Below are positions 47,378-60,803 of a stretch of 64,000 nucleotides of DNA, one piece after another; within the stretch, counting starts at the first letter, position 1; each line of letters starts with the position of its first letter. The notes under the pieces are model-generated. The model ran no database searches. It saw only the letters and a list, made by a program, of their open reading frames with translations, and was not told where the DNA came from. The stretch is from Bryum argenteum. Lineage: Eukaryota > Streptophyta > Bryopsida > Bryales > Bryaceae. A program made the translations under genes and the position numbers. The DNA is taken from contig CM073329.1 in the NCBI GenBank assembly GCA_037043015.1, positions 3,488,648 through 3,552,647 on the forward strand, in the 5' to 3' direction.

Positions 47378-47624
47378 TGCATAGAAATTAGTCTTCATAG
47401 CTATTACGAGTAGGCCACTTTTGCTACAATGGTACTTAAGAATATTTGGGGAATGATGTTCATGGTGACTACATTGAAAATAGCTTGCACAACTATTACA
47501 AGTACCTCCTCATGAATAAAATATGTAATTTTTTTGGGTATAATGGTACTCTTCGATTCTTAGAAAATAAAACTGAAAACAACCTTCATAACCAAGTTAT
47601 TACAAATTCCTCCTCCCCTAGTAT

Positions 47625-47905
47625 GGTAGGCAGTCCTAAAAGCGCTCTGTACCCAAAAGCGATCGGTACCTCATTTGTAGATTGTGAAAATACAGATGTA
47701 CCTCATTTGTATATAACGCATTTGGGTCAAATCTTACTTAGCACTTTGGAATTTTGTATAAAATTCACAAATGCGAATTACATGTTGCAAATTTTTGCAA
47801 TCCTCCCGAAAACCTATTTCGAATGTGGTCATAATTTTATTTTGAATTTACTAGTGCTAAAAATAGGTCAGATCTCTTAAGGTGGCGCTTTTAGGACAGT
47901 CTACC
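47625..47905. mobile_element. MITE of about 281 bp with GGTAGR..CCTAAAAGCGC ends
   Basis: The left end GGTAGGCAGTCCTAAAAGCG pairs with the right end, in reverse GGTAGACTGTCCTAAAAGCG. The outer part resembles the MITE at 37,547-37,898 and both are followed by TTAG. No coding capacity is claimed. The target duplication is unclear. Confidence 0.7.
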
Positions 47906-47969
47906 TTAGACCAATGTTGGTATTGCACCAATTTTGAGCAGCCTACCTTATAAGTCGCATATACTGTAG

Positions 47970-48185
47970 GACTGTAATCGTAATCAGGCAGAATGTACAA
48001 GTCAACTATACGGCGATACTCTTGGAGTGTACACCATCAGCAACTACAGCAAGGATCTCTATCCACAACCACAGTTGCCGGCTCCAACAGAATCTTATTC
48101 TTTGCTTGTGAAAGCGGCATGGAGATTCCGCTCTAGATTCTTCATCAAGGTTGGAGTTCTAATTGGTCTAAACCAAGATGGATAG
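47970..48185 (+). other. Possible orphan exon or gene remnant
   Basis: A frame of about 71 codons without an ATG runs from a stop at 47,967 to a stop at 48,183-48,185. It reads DCNRNQAECTSQLYGDTLGV and later VKAAWRFRSRFFIKVG. Amino-acid composition and local GC look more coding-like than the surroundings. No family is recognised and no clear splice acceptor is evident, so it may be the last exon of a lost gene or chance. Confidence 0.25.
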
Positions 48186-51100
48186 ATAAGAACTCTGGTC
48201 CTCTTTTGAGTAGAGTGTATGTTCGTCTTGACAATCAGCCAATGCCCACCAGTCTAAATCAATGTATGATTTGTTTTGAACATATCAAGAAGTAGGTGAT
48301 TTTGCGTACAATGGTTGACCTTGCGCGTGTATGTAGCTGATAAAGAAAGTGGATTGAAAGAAAAGAAAAGAAAAAGATTGGTTGTCTTAGAAGAGAGAGA
48401 GAGAGAGCCAATTTCACTCGTGATTCTATACGCTATGACGATCGGTGTGAAGAGGATATGGTGTACGGTAACATGCTCTTGAGAAGTTCCTCATGCAGTG
48501 GTTAAAGGAATATATTTTAGGGAGAAAGTGCAAACTTTGTTTAAGAGAGGAATCGAGTATTTTAAAACTTTTCTTTTCTTGGTTATGAATATAATTGGAA
48601 GGTGATGTCCTATGTGTTGAAGATTTTTGATGGCATTATTTATTTGAAGAATTACGTTGAGTATATATGCATGATCACAAAGTATATACATATACGAAAA
48701 AATTCTTCTTTGTAGACTTGGGGCAACTTTCACTATTGCGAGGTTATTACTTGAGTCAAGGTTGACGTTTGTTGAGGTTTTAGCCTAATATGAGCCAAAA
48801 AACACATCTGTTAAAATAGTCTCATAAGTGAAGATGAAAGTAAGTAATTGAGATTTCAAATGTACCAGCTTTTAATTGACGTATTGTCCGTCATGTGTAC
48901 CAAATCTTGAGTCAAAAAGCCTCATAGATTGCGAGATCATAATGCACCAGCACTCAAAACACACCACAAAGTTTCATCATTTTCACTTGTAGAGATTGAT
49001 GTATGGGTGAAGATTTTACTGCTTCAAAGGAGTTCCAAGTATAAGATCTCAAATGAAGATACTCGTAGAATTACCATGTCAAATTTTGACTATTGGATGT
49101 GCACCAATTGTAAGATGATAACATTCAAACTTTCTTTGGGCATTGTCCAAGGGACATACTCTACTTTGTGCAGGATTGTTGCTCCAAACCTTTTGCTCAT
49201 ATTTATTTCCATGTAGATAACTAAGTTCAAGAGTATGCCCATGCAATATTTTAGAGACTTATTCCGCTTCTTGAACCTTCATGCAATCTCTTTTTTATAA
49301 AAGAAGGTATTAAAACAACAATTCGGAAAAGCAAGGATCACATTTATTGTACTTTATTTATACAAAAAGTTAACGGTGCAAAGTTACCTTTATGAGTTTT
49401 ATGATTTTTTTGTCTAAAGACTTTTTCAAAAACTTCCAAGATCTTGACTATTGACAAATTATGAAATAAATAAAAGACTAATTTGATATTGTTCTTTTTG
49501 AACTTGAAACCCAAAATTTCTAGTTGAAGGTTCTAAATTAAAATTTGGCTTTGCAAATTTTACCACATACACTTTATAAGATAAGGAGCACACTTTTTAA
49601 CAAAAATAATACTCTTAATCCCTTCATCTATGCTGCCCAAAATCGCAAAAAACACAATCGACTTTCTTGGGGTTTATAGTGTTACCAACTTTTGTGCATG
49701 GGCGTTAAAATTGCAACCTACAATGTACACTCCCACTCAATCAAACATGAGATTCTGAAGCTATTATACATGTACCTCTGATTGGTGAACCTAGTGAGCC
49801 ATTATTGGAACTGCTCCATTTTCAAGCACTCTACTTTACTTGAAAACTACAATGCATGAAGAGATTCCTTGATTGCAACACCTACTTGAATATTTTGACT
49901 ACGGCTACTTGAATAAATCGATTGCTTGGATACCATTAGTACTTGACGACTAAGGTACAAGGCTTACCTACCTCAAAATTTACGTTTCTAAATACATGTT
50001 CTAATATTTCTAGCTAGGCAAGAGATTTTTTTCTCTTATAATGATTATTATATCTTTCAACCAAATAATAAAAAAGGAATGTTCAAATGTAAAAACCTTA
50101 CAACAACCATGATTAACCCTGGAACGTCGAAGCGGCCATTTTATGTCCGATGAACAGAACATTTCTCACTGTAACCTATTATTGCGGGATGAATTTCATT
50201 CATGATTTTTGTAATTGGATTTATGAATGATAATAGCATATCATGGAATTCATTTGAGGTCATTTAAGGTATTTCCTAAGATCACATGTGGTATGAAAGT
50301 TGAAAGAATGGTTAAAAACAAATCACCACACAAAGTGCATTTTCGCAACTTTTTCCTACTTTTATTAAGTCTCAAATTTAGGCAACTAAATGATCTCTTT
50401 TGAGTTCAAGCTCAATTCATAAAATGAATCTTACCAAGTCTTGTTTTACTCCAAGTTAGAATTTCAAGAAATTCCTAATATCTAGTGATTTCTTGACACC
50501 TTAAGTTTACATGCCTATAGGGTCTCTTTCTCAATTTTCAAATATAGCATGACACGAAACCAAGGATTACACCATGCTATTCTTCACTACAATGTCCCCT
50601 TATTCTAAAAATTTCAGATTTTTTGAAAGTGATTTGTATTTGATATGAATTATTTTTGGTTTTTCTTTGAAAATTCACTTGAATTTCAAATCTTCCCAAA
50701 AAAATCTGAAATTTTTACAGCATATGAAAAGCATGTGATCACATCTACGAAAAATAAAATAAAATATTTTACTTTCAGGTAAAGTGGCGAAATGGAGGAT
50801 TCAGAGTAAGGCATATCAAAGTTCAGGCCACGGTTATGGGCTCCGACGTTCTAGGGTTAAAACGTGCACCACAAGGAACTTACTTCTTAAGGCAGATTGG
50901 CAAGAGGTTGTTTCTCGTTTGGGAAGCTTGGAATGATTATTTTCATTTATTTTTTTTGCAATAGTCAATGTATTTATCACCTGAGATTTTCATTTCATCT
51001 TTCAATCAAACAATAAAGAAAGAATGTCAAAAGAATGTACAACAAACATGATTAAACCATGCCCCACAGGTAACGTGCTTCTCCAGGCAGATTGGCTACA

Positions 51101-53430
51101 ATTGTATTTTTCACTTTATTATACATAAATTGCTTAAAAGGCTTAAAAGGAATATTTTAAAAAAAGCACCATAAGTACAATAAGAATTGTCCACAAATTC
51201 ACCTTGCTTTGTGGCTATGGAGATAATAAAAAGTTCCTAAATGTAGTAAAACCAAAATAACAAAAACAAACATTAAAAAGGACAACATCAAAAAGAAGAA
51301 GAAGATCCTAACGTTTTTCATCACCGCCTTCCTTTCCAGTGTTTCTGGAATTGTACCAGGGTTTCGAGCTATGGCGATTCAAGCTTTAAGTGAATTCCCC
51401 TCATGGAAGGCAAGACGGCATCATTCCATTCGATTCTAATCTGTCAGAATGACTTCAAAGTGCTCATTCATCGTTTAACGGTGGATCGTCGATCGACGAG
51501 GCTCAACGTGACGAGAGAGAGCTCTTTCCGGCATGCTAGAAGAATGTTTTATAGTAAAAGGTCAACTAAAAGCTCACTGTTACCGAGAGCCTTTTTACAT
51601 AATTTGGAGCTTGTACTGTAACGTGGCGAGTGTCTGCAATGTACATGAGTACTTGGTCAGAGTGTAGGACCTACGACGTGGACAATCTGGTAGTAAAAAA
51701 GCGCATGAGCTTTTTAACCTTTCTGTTCAATTTCCTTGGATGTCGAACTCTGATTGTGTCGCAAAGTCCACGAGCGTGGAATCGCTTTTTGACCTACTTT
51801 GAAGCAGAATTTACTGATTTCTACCTGCCGGGGCCTTGACGCCATTGTCGATGTCGACAATGTTAGGTCCGTCCAATAACACTCGATGAGTGTTGGCCTA
51901 TCTAAAACGGAACTCCAGGTGGTAACTGTTCTACATTAGTACGTAGTGCTGCATTCATGATGCACTTTTTATAATTCTACTTTTCATGCAATAGCATGTA
52001 CACCTCATTTTTTCTTTTGCAGATGCATGTGACCATGTCCTGAATTATCTCTGGCGCTTGTTTACATAGTCAAGAGTCATGTACCTGTACAGTACAGCAG
52101 AAAGATTACTTCGAGATGACGTCGCGTTTCTTTTTGGATGAATTTGTAGACGGTCGGGGAGGAAAATTGCTACACTGGAGATGACGAGTAAATTACGCGA
52201 GTTTTTGCATGTAGAGTGGACTGCTATGGTGCGAGTCTCAGGACGGCCCCGTTGCACAAGAGCCAAAAAATGCCGTGTACTTTGGAGAGTCTATTTACTA
52301 GGCTACCGAATGGACAAGAATGTACTCTGTTAAGATTTCCGAATTGAGGAAGACAAAAACCAGGGCCTACGAAGAAGGAATACGTTACCATGTCATCATC
52401 ACGCATGCTGGTGCTGCACGGAAAGTAGCCTTACCTGCCGATATGTAAACCCCGAGCTTCCGGCTCAATCTGTGATATGGTGAACATTGCTGCACTTCGC
52501 AGTTCCTCACGGTTCGTTGCGCTCTCTTCGCAAATAAATGACATTCCATTGTCCTGCTGCTCTAAAATATAGCCTCAAATGGAGCATTTTGGTGGTGAAT
52601 TGTTTATTAGTACTAGAGATGTCAGTACTCAGTTTTCGCAGTGTCACAGAGAACGTGTCCCGTGCCAATATGAAACGTGATTTGTGCCAAACCAAAATGT
52701 GTGTTGTGCCGAGGGGACTTTTATTGTGAACATGCTTCGTTCTACAATCGGTTACTCTATTTACTTTCCTTCCCAGTGCAGCAGACTTTCGTCCGTCATG
52801 TGACTTAGAATGCAGTCGTCAGCGTTCAACTCGTTGTCAGTGCACTAATTACTTAAGACAGTTCAGATTTCGTTTATATTGTACTGCAATAATTAGTTCA
52901 GATACTGCTTTCTGCAATCTTCAGCACAAGGGATCCTGTCCAGGTTCAGAAAGAGCTCGCATGGCATTCAAGGCCGTTTCGCTTAGAACATTGATTTATC
53001 AATTTATGAAGTTTAACTACGTTAGCGACTGAAAGAGATGCGTGATTGTGCAGGTAACAGCCTCTGATCGTGCAAGAGGTTGCATCAGTCTTGGTGAGGT
53101 AGCAATGCAAGCCACGTTTTCTTGAAACATCAATTGAATGTCCTACAACTTACTACAGGTAGCAATCACAGCAGAGAAATGAGTGGACTCAACATCATAC
53201 ACGATTGTGCAAGCTCCAGACCTGTGAACCTAGTGTTACTTTGATAGGACTTAGTAACGGATGTGTGATGCAGGCACCTTTAGGACCGTAGATTGGCCAC
53301 GCTATGAATAGAATATCCAATGGTTCACATGCCGAGTCGTCAGTATGTGATGACACCTGTCTGTTCCTCTAGTGACATTGACCAACGTCAACTGTATGCA
53401 ACTCAAACTAGTGGGACGTAGAATGTTGCA
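48186..53430. other. Intergenic region left of the beta-glucosidase gene
   Basis: No convincing gene. There is a (GA)n stretch at about 48,391-48,408 and old dispersed repeat at about 48,950-49,700, related to 24.2-25.0 kb. From 51.3 kb to the gene the base composition is less AT-rich and several short frames exist, including one starting MAIQALSEFPSWKAR at about 51,372 that stops after 22 codons. None has a domain. Confidence 0.5.
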
Positions 53431-53439
53431 CTGCCCGAT

Positions 53440-53445
53440 TATAAA
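53440..53445 (+). promoter_or_regulatory. Possible TATA box of the beta-glucosidase gene
   Basis: TATAAA in the context 'cgattataaacctc', 56 bp before the ATG at 53,501. The distance suits a short 5' UTR, but a 'tgcag' at 53,471-53,475 might instead mark a 5' UTR acceptor. Confidence 0.3.
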
Positions 53446-53500
53446 CCTCTTTTCTCACTTTCTTTTTTAATGCAGCATTGCACTTCAAATTTTGGCGACA

Positions 53501-56500
53501 ATGGCCACCTTAAGAGGAGCTTGGGTGACTTTCGCAGCGACAGCTCTGTTGCTCACTGTATTTGCGGAGGAGCTTCCGGTAGTCGAGAGAGCTAGCTTTC
53601 CTGAGGGGTTTATATTTGGGTCTTCAGGAGCTGCTTATCAGGTACTTGGATTAAGAAGCAAGTTTGTACACTCGTGTAAGTTTGAGTCTTATACCTGCAG
53701 GAAAGAAAAGAGTGACGAGCATTTGATATTAGAGGCCATGATGATGCAAAGGTTTGAGTGCGTTTCTTGCTACTCTTGCAGTATGAAGGAGCTGCACACG
53801 AGGGTGGAAAAGGCCTTAGCATTTGGGACACCTATACACGGCAGCCAGGTAGGTGTTTACCATGTGATATCTGTACCCAAGTACTTGTTATTGCGAATAC
53901 TGAATTCACTGATTTGGGAAAATTTAGGAGTCCCAGATTGGCGTGCATCGAGATCATTGTGTGTAATTCCAGTTTCTACAGTACTCCCTGTTGATCAAAT
54001 TTGACCTTCATGATACAATGAGATTAGTGTGGTATGATAAGTGGTTTTTTTTCGGTCATATTATTCTCCAGCAAAGATGTATGGCTTTGCTTATTTATTT
54101 CAGAGTTCTACACTGTAAGCAAAGATGGTGACCGTTTTGTTTGGTTGGTGTTTTTTTCTATTTTTTCAGGAAATGTTGCAGATAACACAACTGGAGACGT
54201 TGCTGTGGATCAATACCACCGATATGCTGTACGAAACTTTCTAGCCTACCATTGACATGAATAAGAGTTTCTCTACTGCTCACAACGCACTCGATCAATC
54301 TTAATTCCTTTCACCGTATTGTCTCGTTTTCTGTTTCTCAAGATAACGAAGTTCCATTTACTTTTCCAGGAGGATATCTGGTTGATGAAGGACATAAACA
54401 TGGATGCCTATCGCTTTTCCATTTCATGGCCCCGTATCTTTCCAAGTAAGCGAATTAATGTTCCAATAATTGCTTCACTGGAATAACCTTAACTTAATGT
54501 TTCAATACTTGCTTCATTGGAATATCCAGTAGTTGCTTAATTTAATTATCCAATAGTTGGTTATGAAATATAATTAAGTTATTCATCACTCTTGAATCTT
54601 TCTACTGCAGAAGGAGTAGGGGATGTGAATTGGGAAGGAGTGAGATACTATGATACTCTCATCGACGAACTAGTGAGATCTAACATTCAGCCGTTCGTCA
54701 CTATATATCATTGGGATATGCCTCAACATCTTCAAGATACAATGGGAGGTTGGCTGAATCCAGATATTATGTAAGTAAAGTCTGATCATTTTTTTTCATT
54801 TTTACTTTATCTTCTTGATAACTTTAGAACGAAGAGTAACTTTTCAAGAAAATTCTTTAACTGGTACGTGTGACTGTGATGCAGTGAGCCTTATACGAAA
54901 TTTGCTACATTTTGTTTCCAAAGGTGGGGTCCGAAAGTGAAGCATTGGACTACAATGAATGAAATCCACATCTTTGCTGGTTTTGGTTATGGAAATAGAG
55001 GAATAATGGCACCAGGGCGGTGTTCGGACCGAACCGTATGTGCGGCTGGCAACTCCGACACAGAGCCTTACCTTGTTAGCCATCATGCCTTGATAGCACA
55101 TGCACTTGTGGTTGATATTTACAGAAGAGAATTCAAGGTAAGAATTTATTTCTTTCTTTGTACATTAAATGCATATCTGTTACACGGGGGTCTTGCTTGC
55201 ACTTTTGTATAATTCATAATCATCCGTTACATGGGGGTCTTGCTTGCACTTTTGTATAATTCATAATAGCCGCTACATGGGGGTCTTGCTTGCACTTTTG
55301 TTTGTTAGATTTGGATTTTTCAGTAGTAGTTTCCTCTCCTTTTTCTTCCTTTCATCCTCTCTTATTTTTTACCTTTTCTATGATGCAATTGAGGTTTCAC
55401 TGAAGTGTTATGATCTTACTTTGCTCTCAGGGTGCACAGAAAGGTGTTATTGGTCTGACTGAAGACACCACATGGTTTTACCCTCTTGATCCAAATTCAC
55501 CCGAAGACCAAAGAGCTGCAAGAGAAGCTCAGGAAGGAAGTTTAGGATGGTAAGTTCAAGGATCTTCATGTAATGAACTATGCAAGTTCTGTTTCGATTT
55601 TGAAAGAGATAAGTTTGATGTTTTTTCTTTTCGAAAGCTTCTGTTCTTTGTCAGTTACGATCGAAAGTGGTGTCTGAAGTCAAGCTCCACTTGCAGGTAC
55701 TTTGATCCATTGGTTTTTGGTGACTATCCCGCTTCAATGCGAAAAGCACTAGGCGATCGGTTACCAACTTTCACAGAAGAACAACGTGAACTTCTCATAG
55801 GCTCATTTGACTACCTTGCAATCAACCACTATTCTTCAAGTTATGTAACATTCAAGGATGGCATCTCTAGCAGGATCGCCAAGATCAATGGCCAAATCAC
55901 TATAACACGTATGCATCAAATACCCTCCGCTCATTGAACTGATTCTTAAAGTACTTTTTCATGATCTAATTGCGTTTCTCTTTTTGGGTCTGATGCAGCC
56001 TTGAGAGATGGTGTAGAAGTTGGAATACCAGTAAGTTTTACTCATGCTCAAATGCCTATTTCTGTAGGTTGACATTGAACTTGTCCAATTATGATATTAT
56101 AATACATGAGAATAACTTACAAATTTTTATAATGCTTGCAGAGTGGTTCATTTTGGCTATTTGACGAACCTACCGGGATGCGAAAGATATTGGCTTGGAT
56201 TCGTGAGCGGTACAACAATCCAACATTGTACATCCTTGAAAATGGAGTCTCTGAACTCGATACGGACGGACAGATGCCACTTGCAGACCAATTGAAGGAC
56301 AATGCTAGAATACATTATCACCATGGCTACATGCAGAACTTGCTCTTAGGAATCAGGTAATTGTCCCCTTCATGCTTTCATCATGCACATGTGAATGTGT
56401 GACTTCCATATTTGTTTGCTTGAAATGTAACATGATTGTTTTCTGCTCTATTCAATGAGGATGTATTCCTTGTAAATATCGAAATGACTCATTTGGTAGT

Positions 56501-56725
56501 TGTCTTACATGTATTCTCTTTGGTTGCAGAGACGGCTCGGATGTGCGGGGCTACTTTGCTTGGTCGTTATTGGACAACTTCGAATGGAGTGGTGGATTTC
56601 GGCAGCGATTTGGATTGTACTATGTAGATTACAAAAATGGTCTGGCTAGATACCCCAAAAGATCCGCCATGTGGTTTCAAAGGATTCTGAAGAGAACAGC
56701 GAACAATTTGTTAAAATCCTCATAG
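53501..56725 (+). CDS. Beta-glucosidase, glycoside hydrolase family 1
   Basis: A retaining beta-glucosidase that hydrolyses terminal beta-glucosides such as defence, hormone or phenolic glucosides; the natural substrate is unknown. Eleven exons with GT-AG introns: 53,501-53,641; 53,782-53,848; 54,170-54,228; 54,370-54,445; 54,611-54,770; 54,885-55,137; 55,431-55,549; 55,697-55,908; 55,999-56,030; 56,142-56,356; 56,530-56,725. They sum to 1,530 nt, or 509 aa. A signal peptide is evident ([20 protein letters not shown]), so the protein is likely vacuolar, ER or apoplastic. Family landmarks are [42 protein letters not shown] (acid/base Glu194), YILENG (nucleophile Glu406) and WSLLDNFEW. Two substitutions are unusual: Ile after the acid/base NE, where Pro is usual, and Leu for Thr before the nucleophile. 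The gene looks intact. Confidence 0.92.
55177..55315 (+). repeat. Tandem repeat of about 47 bp in a beta-glucosidase intron
   Basis: Three copies of 'gttacatgggggtcttgctt' followed by 'gcacttttgtataattcat' start at about 55,177, 55,224 and 55,269, between exons 6 and 7. Confidence 0.8.
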
Positions 56726-57616
56726 AGATAGTTGCAGAAATATCTGGTATGGTATATAGTCTGGTTGTATATTTGTCAACGATGGTCATGTGTACTATAC
56801 ACAGAGATCCTGATGACACATTCTTGACAAGTTCATCTAGTTCATTTTTATGAAATTATACTCGCTACAGCTTCACTCTTTTTTCTTCACCGCTAGCAGT
56901 CCTTATATTTTCAAATTTAATTCTATTTTAGTTGACAAGTGATTCAATGAGACAGTTACTTCGAAGCTCCTTTTCCAAACTCACAGTTGCAGTATAAGGG
57001 GCCAAAAGTGGTGGACACATCTTGTGTGCGTATGCAGAGAAACACGATGAATTTGTCTTCCCTACTTTGAAAGACAAAGCATTGAATATCAATGTCATGA
57101 AGATATGAGATTTTCTTGCAACAAACGGTTGTCGTCATCATATAGTTTGCCAATAGGATCAGTACAGTGTGCAAAAAATTGTGGCTATTCAATGAAGTAG
57201 CCTTGAGTCAATTGTTGTGCAATGTCCTACACTACTTGAAAAGTGGCTCAAGTACACCCTGCACTATCTACATCCAAGGTGGGGTGTAACTTAGAGGGGT
57301 TGGTGTGCTCAAGCCACTTTTTTACTTGTGCAAAGAACTTTTGAAATTATACAAAACAGGCATATTGTTTAAGAATATTATGAGTCCTCTTTTGTTACCT
57401 TTCTAGTACTCACCTTCATGCACATCATGTTGAAAAGGAAATGCACGGAGATACCTTCATGTTGAAAAGGAAATGCACGGAGATACCTTCATGCACATCA
57501 TGTTGAAAAGGAAATGCACGGAGATAGGCGTGTAGAATTACCCCACGGTCATAGGCCTCTCCTGTCGCACTCTCCTGTATGTAGCACCCTCACTTCCATC
57601 TGCTATACGTAGAAAA
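56726..57616. other. Spacer between the beta-glucosidase and SDR genes
   Basis: No gene. At 57,412-57,525 there are three copies of a 32-41 bp unit ('catgttgaaaaggaaatgca' plus 'cggagat'), close upstream of the SDR gene. The rest is presumed 3' UTR and promoter. Confidence 0.65.
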
Positions 57617-60444
57617 ATGGCCAACGAGGGAAGGGTATGCGTGACAGGAGCAAATGGATTCATAGCGACATGGCTGGTGAAGCTATTGCTGGAAAAGGGC
57701 TACTCCGTCATTGGAACCATCCGTACTCCAGGTACTCTCACTCACCTACTTCTCATTTTCAAGCTCCAACTCTTTTAAAACTCAAGAAGATACCTACATT
57801 TGTGCTGTATGTTTGATTTTAGGGTTCCAAGCATTATCTTCCAGTTGGCTCTATGAGAGCTTTCTAGCTGCACAATACAACATTTGAATACTGCCGGTGT
57901 CTAGAAATAAGGGCAATAATGACTCTAATTTTTGGTTTTCTATGTTTGATTATAGGGTTGGATAAGAACCCTCTGTCAAATGAGTGAATGTTGCAATCGT
58001 CTCTTTGAGAATGTCCTTAACTTGTGTTTGCAGCATTTGAGTACAAGTGCCCTCTCTATTCGTACCCTAGGATTGGTGGTCATAGGCTATGCTCTTTTTC
58101 TGTTCTCGAGCATTTTGAATGCAAACTCAGATGAGTTGGTGAGGTTTGATGGCCTTGCAGAGAAAGGCAAGCATTTGTGGAAGCTGGCAGGTGCCACTGA
58201 GCGGCTGAAGCTAATAGAAGCCGATCTTTTGCAACCTGGAGCTTTTGACTCTGCTGTGGAAGGCTGCCATGGTGTTTTTCACACTGCTTCACCCTTCTTG
58301 GTGGATGTCACCGACCCTCAGGTTTGTCAAAGAATCCAACCAACACCGGACATTCAAGTGATCGTTAGCGAATCCAATTTGCATTGTGGCTCTAATGCTT
58401 CATCAGTATCCATACTTGGGTAATTTCTGAGAGTTTGAGTTACTAATATTCCTGGAGGAGCAAATGACAACATTGGGCTTCACAGATGAAGGAGCAAAAG
58501 ATAACATGTTGGATAGAGACTCGTTTAGACTAACAATGGTGTAAACTCTTCTTACGTTATTGAGCATTATAATTCTTTGTAGAGGAAATAAGAACTCTGT
58601 GAGTAGCTGGTATCTATGAGAGCTTTGTTGATGATTTGTGGATTAGGGTTGCAGGCTCAGCTTTTAGACCCAGCTGTGAAGGGAACATTGAATGTGCTGC
58701 AATCATGCGCCAAGGCCAACACTGTAAAGAGGATTGTGCTCACCTCCTCTGCAGCAGCTGTGTCCTTCACTCCCAAACGAATTGGAGCTTCTGTTGTGGA
58801 CGAGAGCTTCTTCAGTGACCTCGACTTCTGTCGACAGGAGCAGGTCCCCAACATTCTACCTTTTGCTACACTTTCAATTCCTTGATGGTGCTTAATGCAA
58901 GATACATCGATATCTATTCTTAACAATCATACAAAGCTGAAAAGTGAACACCATTCTAAGTAAGAGTTTACCATTGACAGATAAAGAGGCAGCTTACGAA
59001 TGCACAATGAAGCCTTATTGTGTTTCAGAGTAAGCTGAATAGAAGTTGAATCTATTGTTCTGTAGAGGCTTCCGTTCTGCTCCAGTTTCACTATTTTTAT
59101 GGTACTTGAAATAAGACACCCTGAGATTCGTTTCTAAAATCATGCACATGGCACTTTTAAGACACTTCTCAGTCTGAATGATGAATGATGCACTATCGAT
59201 CTTACACAAAAGCTACCTTTGGCAGATAAAGAAGTAGCTCATGAATGCACGATGAAGCTTATTGAGTATTGTTCTGTTTTAGAATTCGATGATATTGTTG
59301 GTGAATGGTTTGGCAGAAATGGTACAATATGTCGAAGACAATGGCAGAGATGGCCGCATGGGACTTCATAAAAGCTCACAATCTGGATATGGTGGTCGTC
59401 AATCCCACCATGGTGTTAGGCCCTATCTTGCAAGAATCCATGAATTCCAGCAACGACTTGCTTCTAAGTTTTCTCAATGGTAAGTGTGAACATCGACCTC
59501 TGCTTTTATTGGCAAGTGTGAACATCGACCTCAATACGATTGAACCAACATTTATGCATGTGCTTTTATTGATATGAAGGGGTATTTTTTGTGCTTTTCG
59601 ATGCTAAATGTAGTCATTAGTACTATAACACGCTTTGCTCGTTTTCTAGTCATGCCAAATCTACTCAGTAATTGCTCTTTCTTTTCTTTCATCACTTTCC
59701 ACTTTTAAATTCATCATTGTTTCTGCTTTTCTGTGCCAATTCTAGACATTCCATTGCTCACTACACTACTGTTCCTTCCTCTTGTTCACTTTTTCACTCC
59801 AGAAATCATCATCTTTCCATTTTTTGTCCCTGTTTGATTTTTGCCAAAGACCTTTGCATTACTGAACTAAATTACAAAGTGCAATTTTCAATTTTAGCAG
59901 TACATCAGTATTCGATTTCACTAAAGTAGCTTTTCATTTATATTGTGATGATTTTTCTTTTGGTTTGTTCAGGCACTGCAAAAGCATTTCCTAATGTGGC
60001 TATTGGATGGGTGGGAGTGAAGGATGTGGCCATGGCTCACATTGTGCTCTACGAGAATCCACAGGCACATGGTCGGTATATCTGCAATGAGCGTGTTCTA
60101 CACTATGCTGATATGGTGTCTTTGTTGACTAAGCTTTACCCTCAATCCCCTATTGTGGCCAGGTATCTGCTCTTCACCAGTAGAAACTAAAACTTGCTTG
60201 TGCTCCTAAGAATCAATTCAATGTTGGTTTGATATTTTGATCTTATTACTGGTATAGAAACGTTTGTGGTGGAAAGCTGAAGGTGGTTTTGTGGTCGAAT
60301 TGCAGGGATGCAGAAGACTCACCAAGGATTCCCGCACATAACCTGTCGACTGAGAAACTGAAAAGTCTTGGATTCACTTTTCAAGCTTTGGAGGATGTTA
60401 TACATGACACTGTCGCTTGCTTCCACAAACTCAAATACTTGTGA
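57617..60444 (+). CDS. Extended short-chain reductase of the cinnamoyl-CoA/dihydroflavonol reductase superfamily
   Basis: An NADPH-dependent reductase of phenylpropanoid, flavonoid or polyketide-type substrates; the exact substrate is not determinable. Six exons: 57,617-57,731; 58,131-58,321; 58,655-58,843; 59,317-59,479; 59,973-60,162; 60,306-60,444. They sum to 987 nt, or 328 aa, the normal family size. A Rossmann motif [12 protein letters not shown] lies at residues 9-20, the substrate loop GVFHTASPF follows, then [14 protein letters not shown] and VKRIVLTSS (catalytic Ser about 133-134), and YNMSK with catalytic Tyr168 and Lys172. The true CCR signature KNWYCYGK is not present ([11 protein letters not shown] instead), so a CCR-like, tetraketide alpha-pyrone reductase-like or aldehyde reductase-like enzyme is more likely than lignin CCR. 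The exon 3 donor (CAG|gtcccc) is weak. Confidence 0.9.
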
Positions 60445-60721
60445 TGATGACCCACGGTTGTCTTCATGCTAGGGTTGAAACCTTGTCTTTTTAGGACAAT
60501 TTGTATATGTGTTTCTTTACATTCTATTAACAGAAAAATTTCATCAATAGAAAGTGATAGGATTTACACCTTGAAGTAAGAAAGTGGTTGGTGTTCGAGA
60601 GATTCTCAATTGCAATTAAAGCGAAATATAAAACGAGATTCTCATGTGGAGCGTCTTTCACAGGTCTGACAGGTGCGAAAACTCCAATCAGGTCAAAACT
60701 TTGCAAAACTGATCTTGGCAG

Positions 60722-60803
60722 CGTGCTCAGCAGGATTCGAACCTGCGCGGGCGAAGCCCACATGATTTCTAGTCATGCCCGATAACCACTCCGGCATGAG
60801 CAC
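60722..60803 (-). tRNA. tRNA-Ser (anticodon AGA)
   Basis: On the minus strand an 82-nt cloverleaf: acceptor GTGCTCA pairs with TGAGCAC, followed by discriminator G. The D-arm has GAGTGGTTATCGGGC, the anticodon stem-loop is CATGA-CTAGAAA-TCATG (anticodon AGA), the long variable arm is GTGGGCTTCGCCCGC as in class II tRNAs, and the T-arm is GCAGGTTCGAATCCTGC. There is no intron. CCA is not encoded, as usual in nuclear genes. A TTTT terminator lies about 20 nt downstream. Confidence 0.95.
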
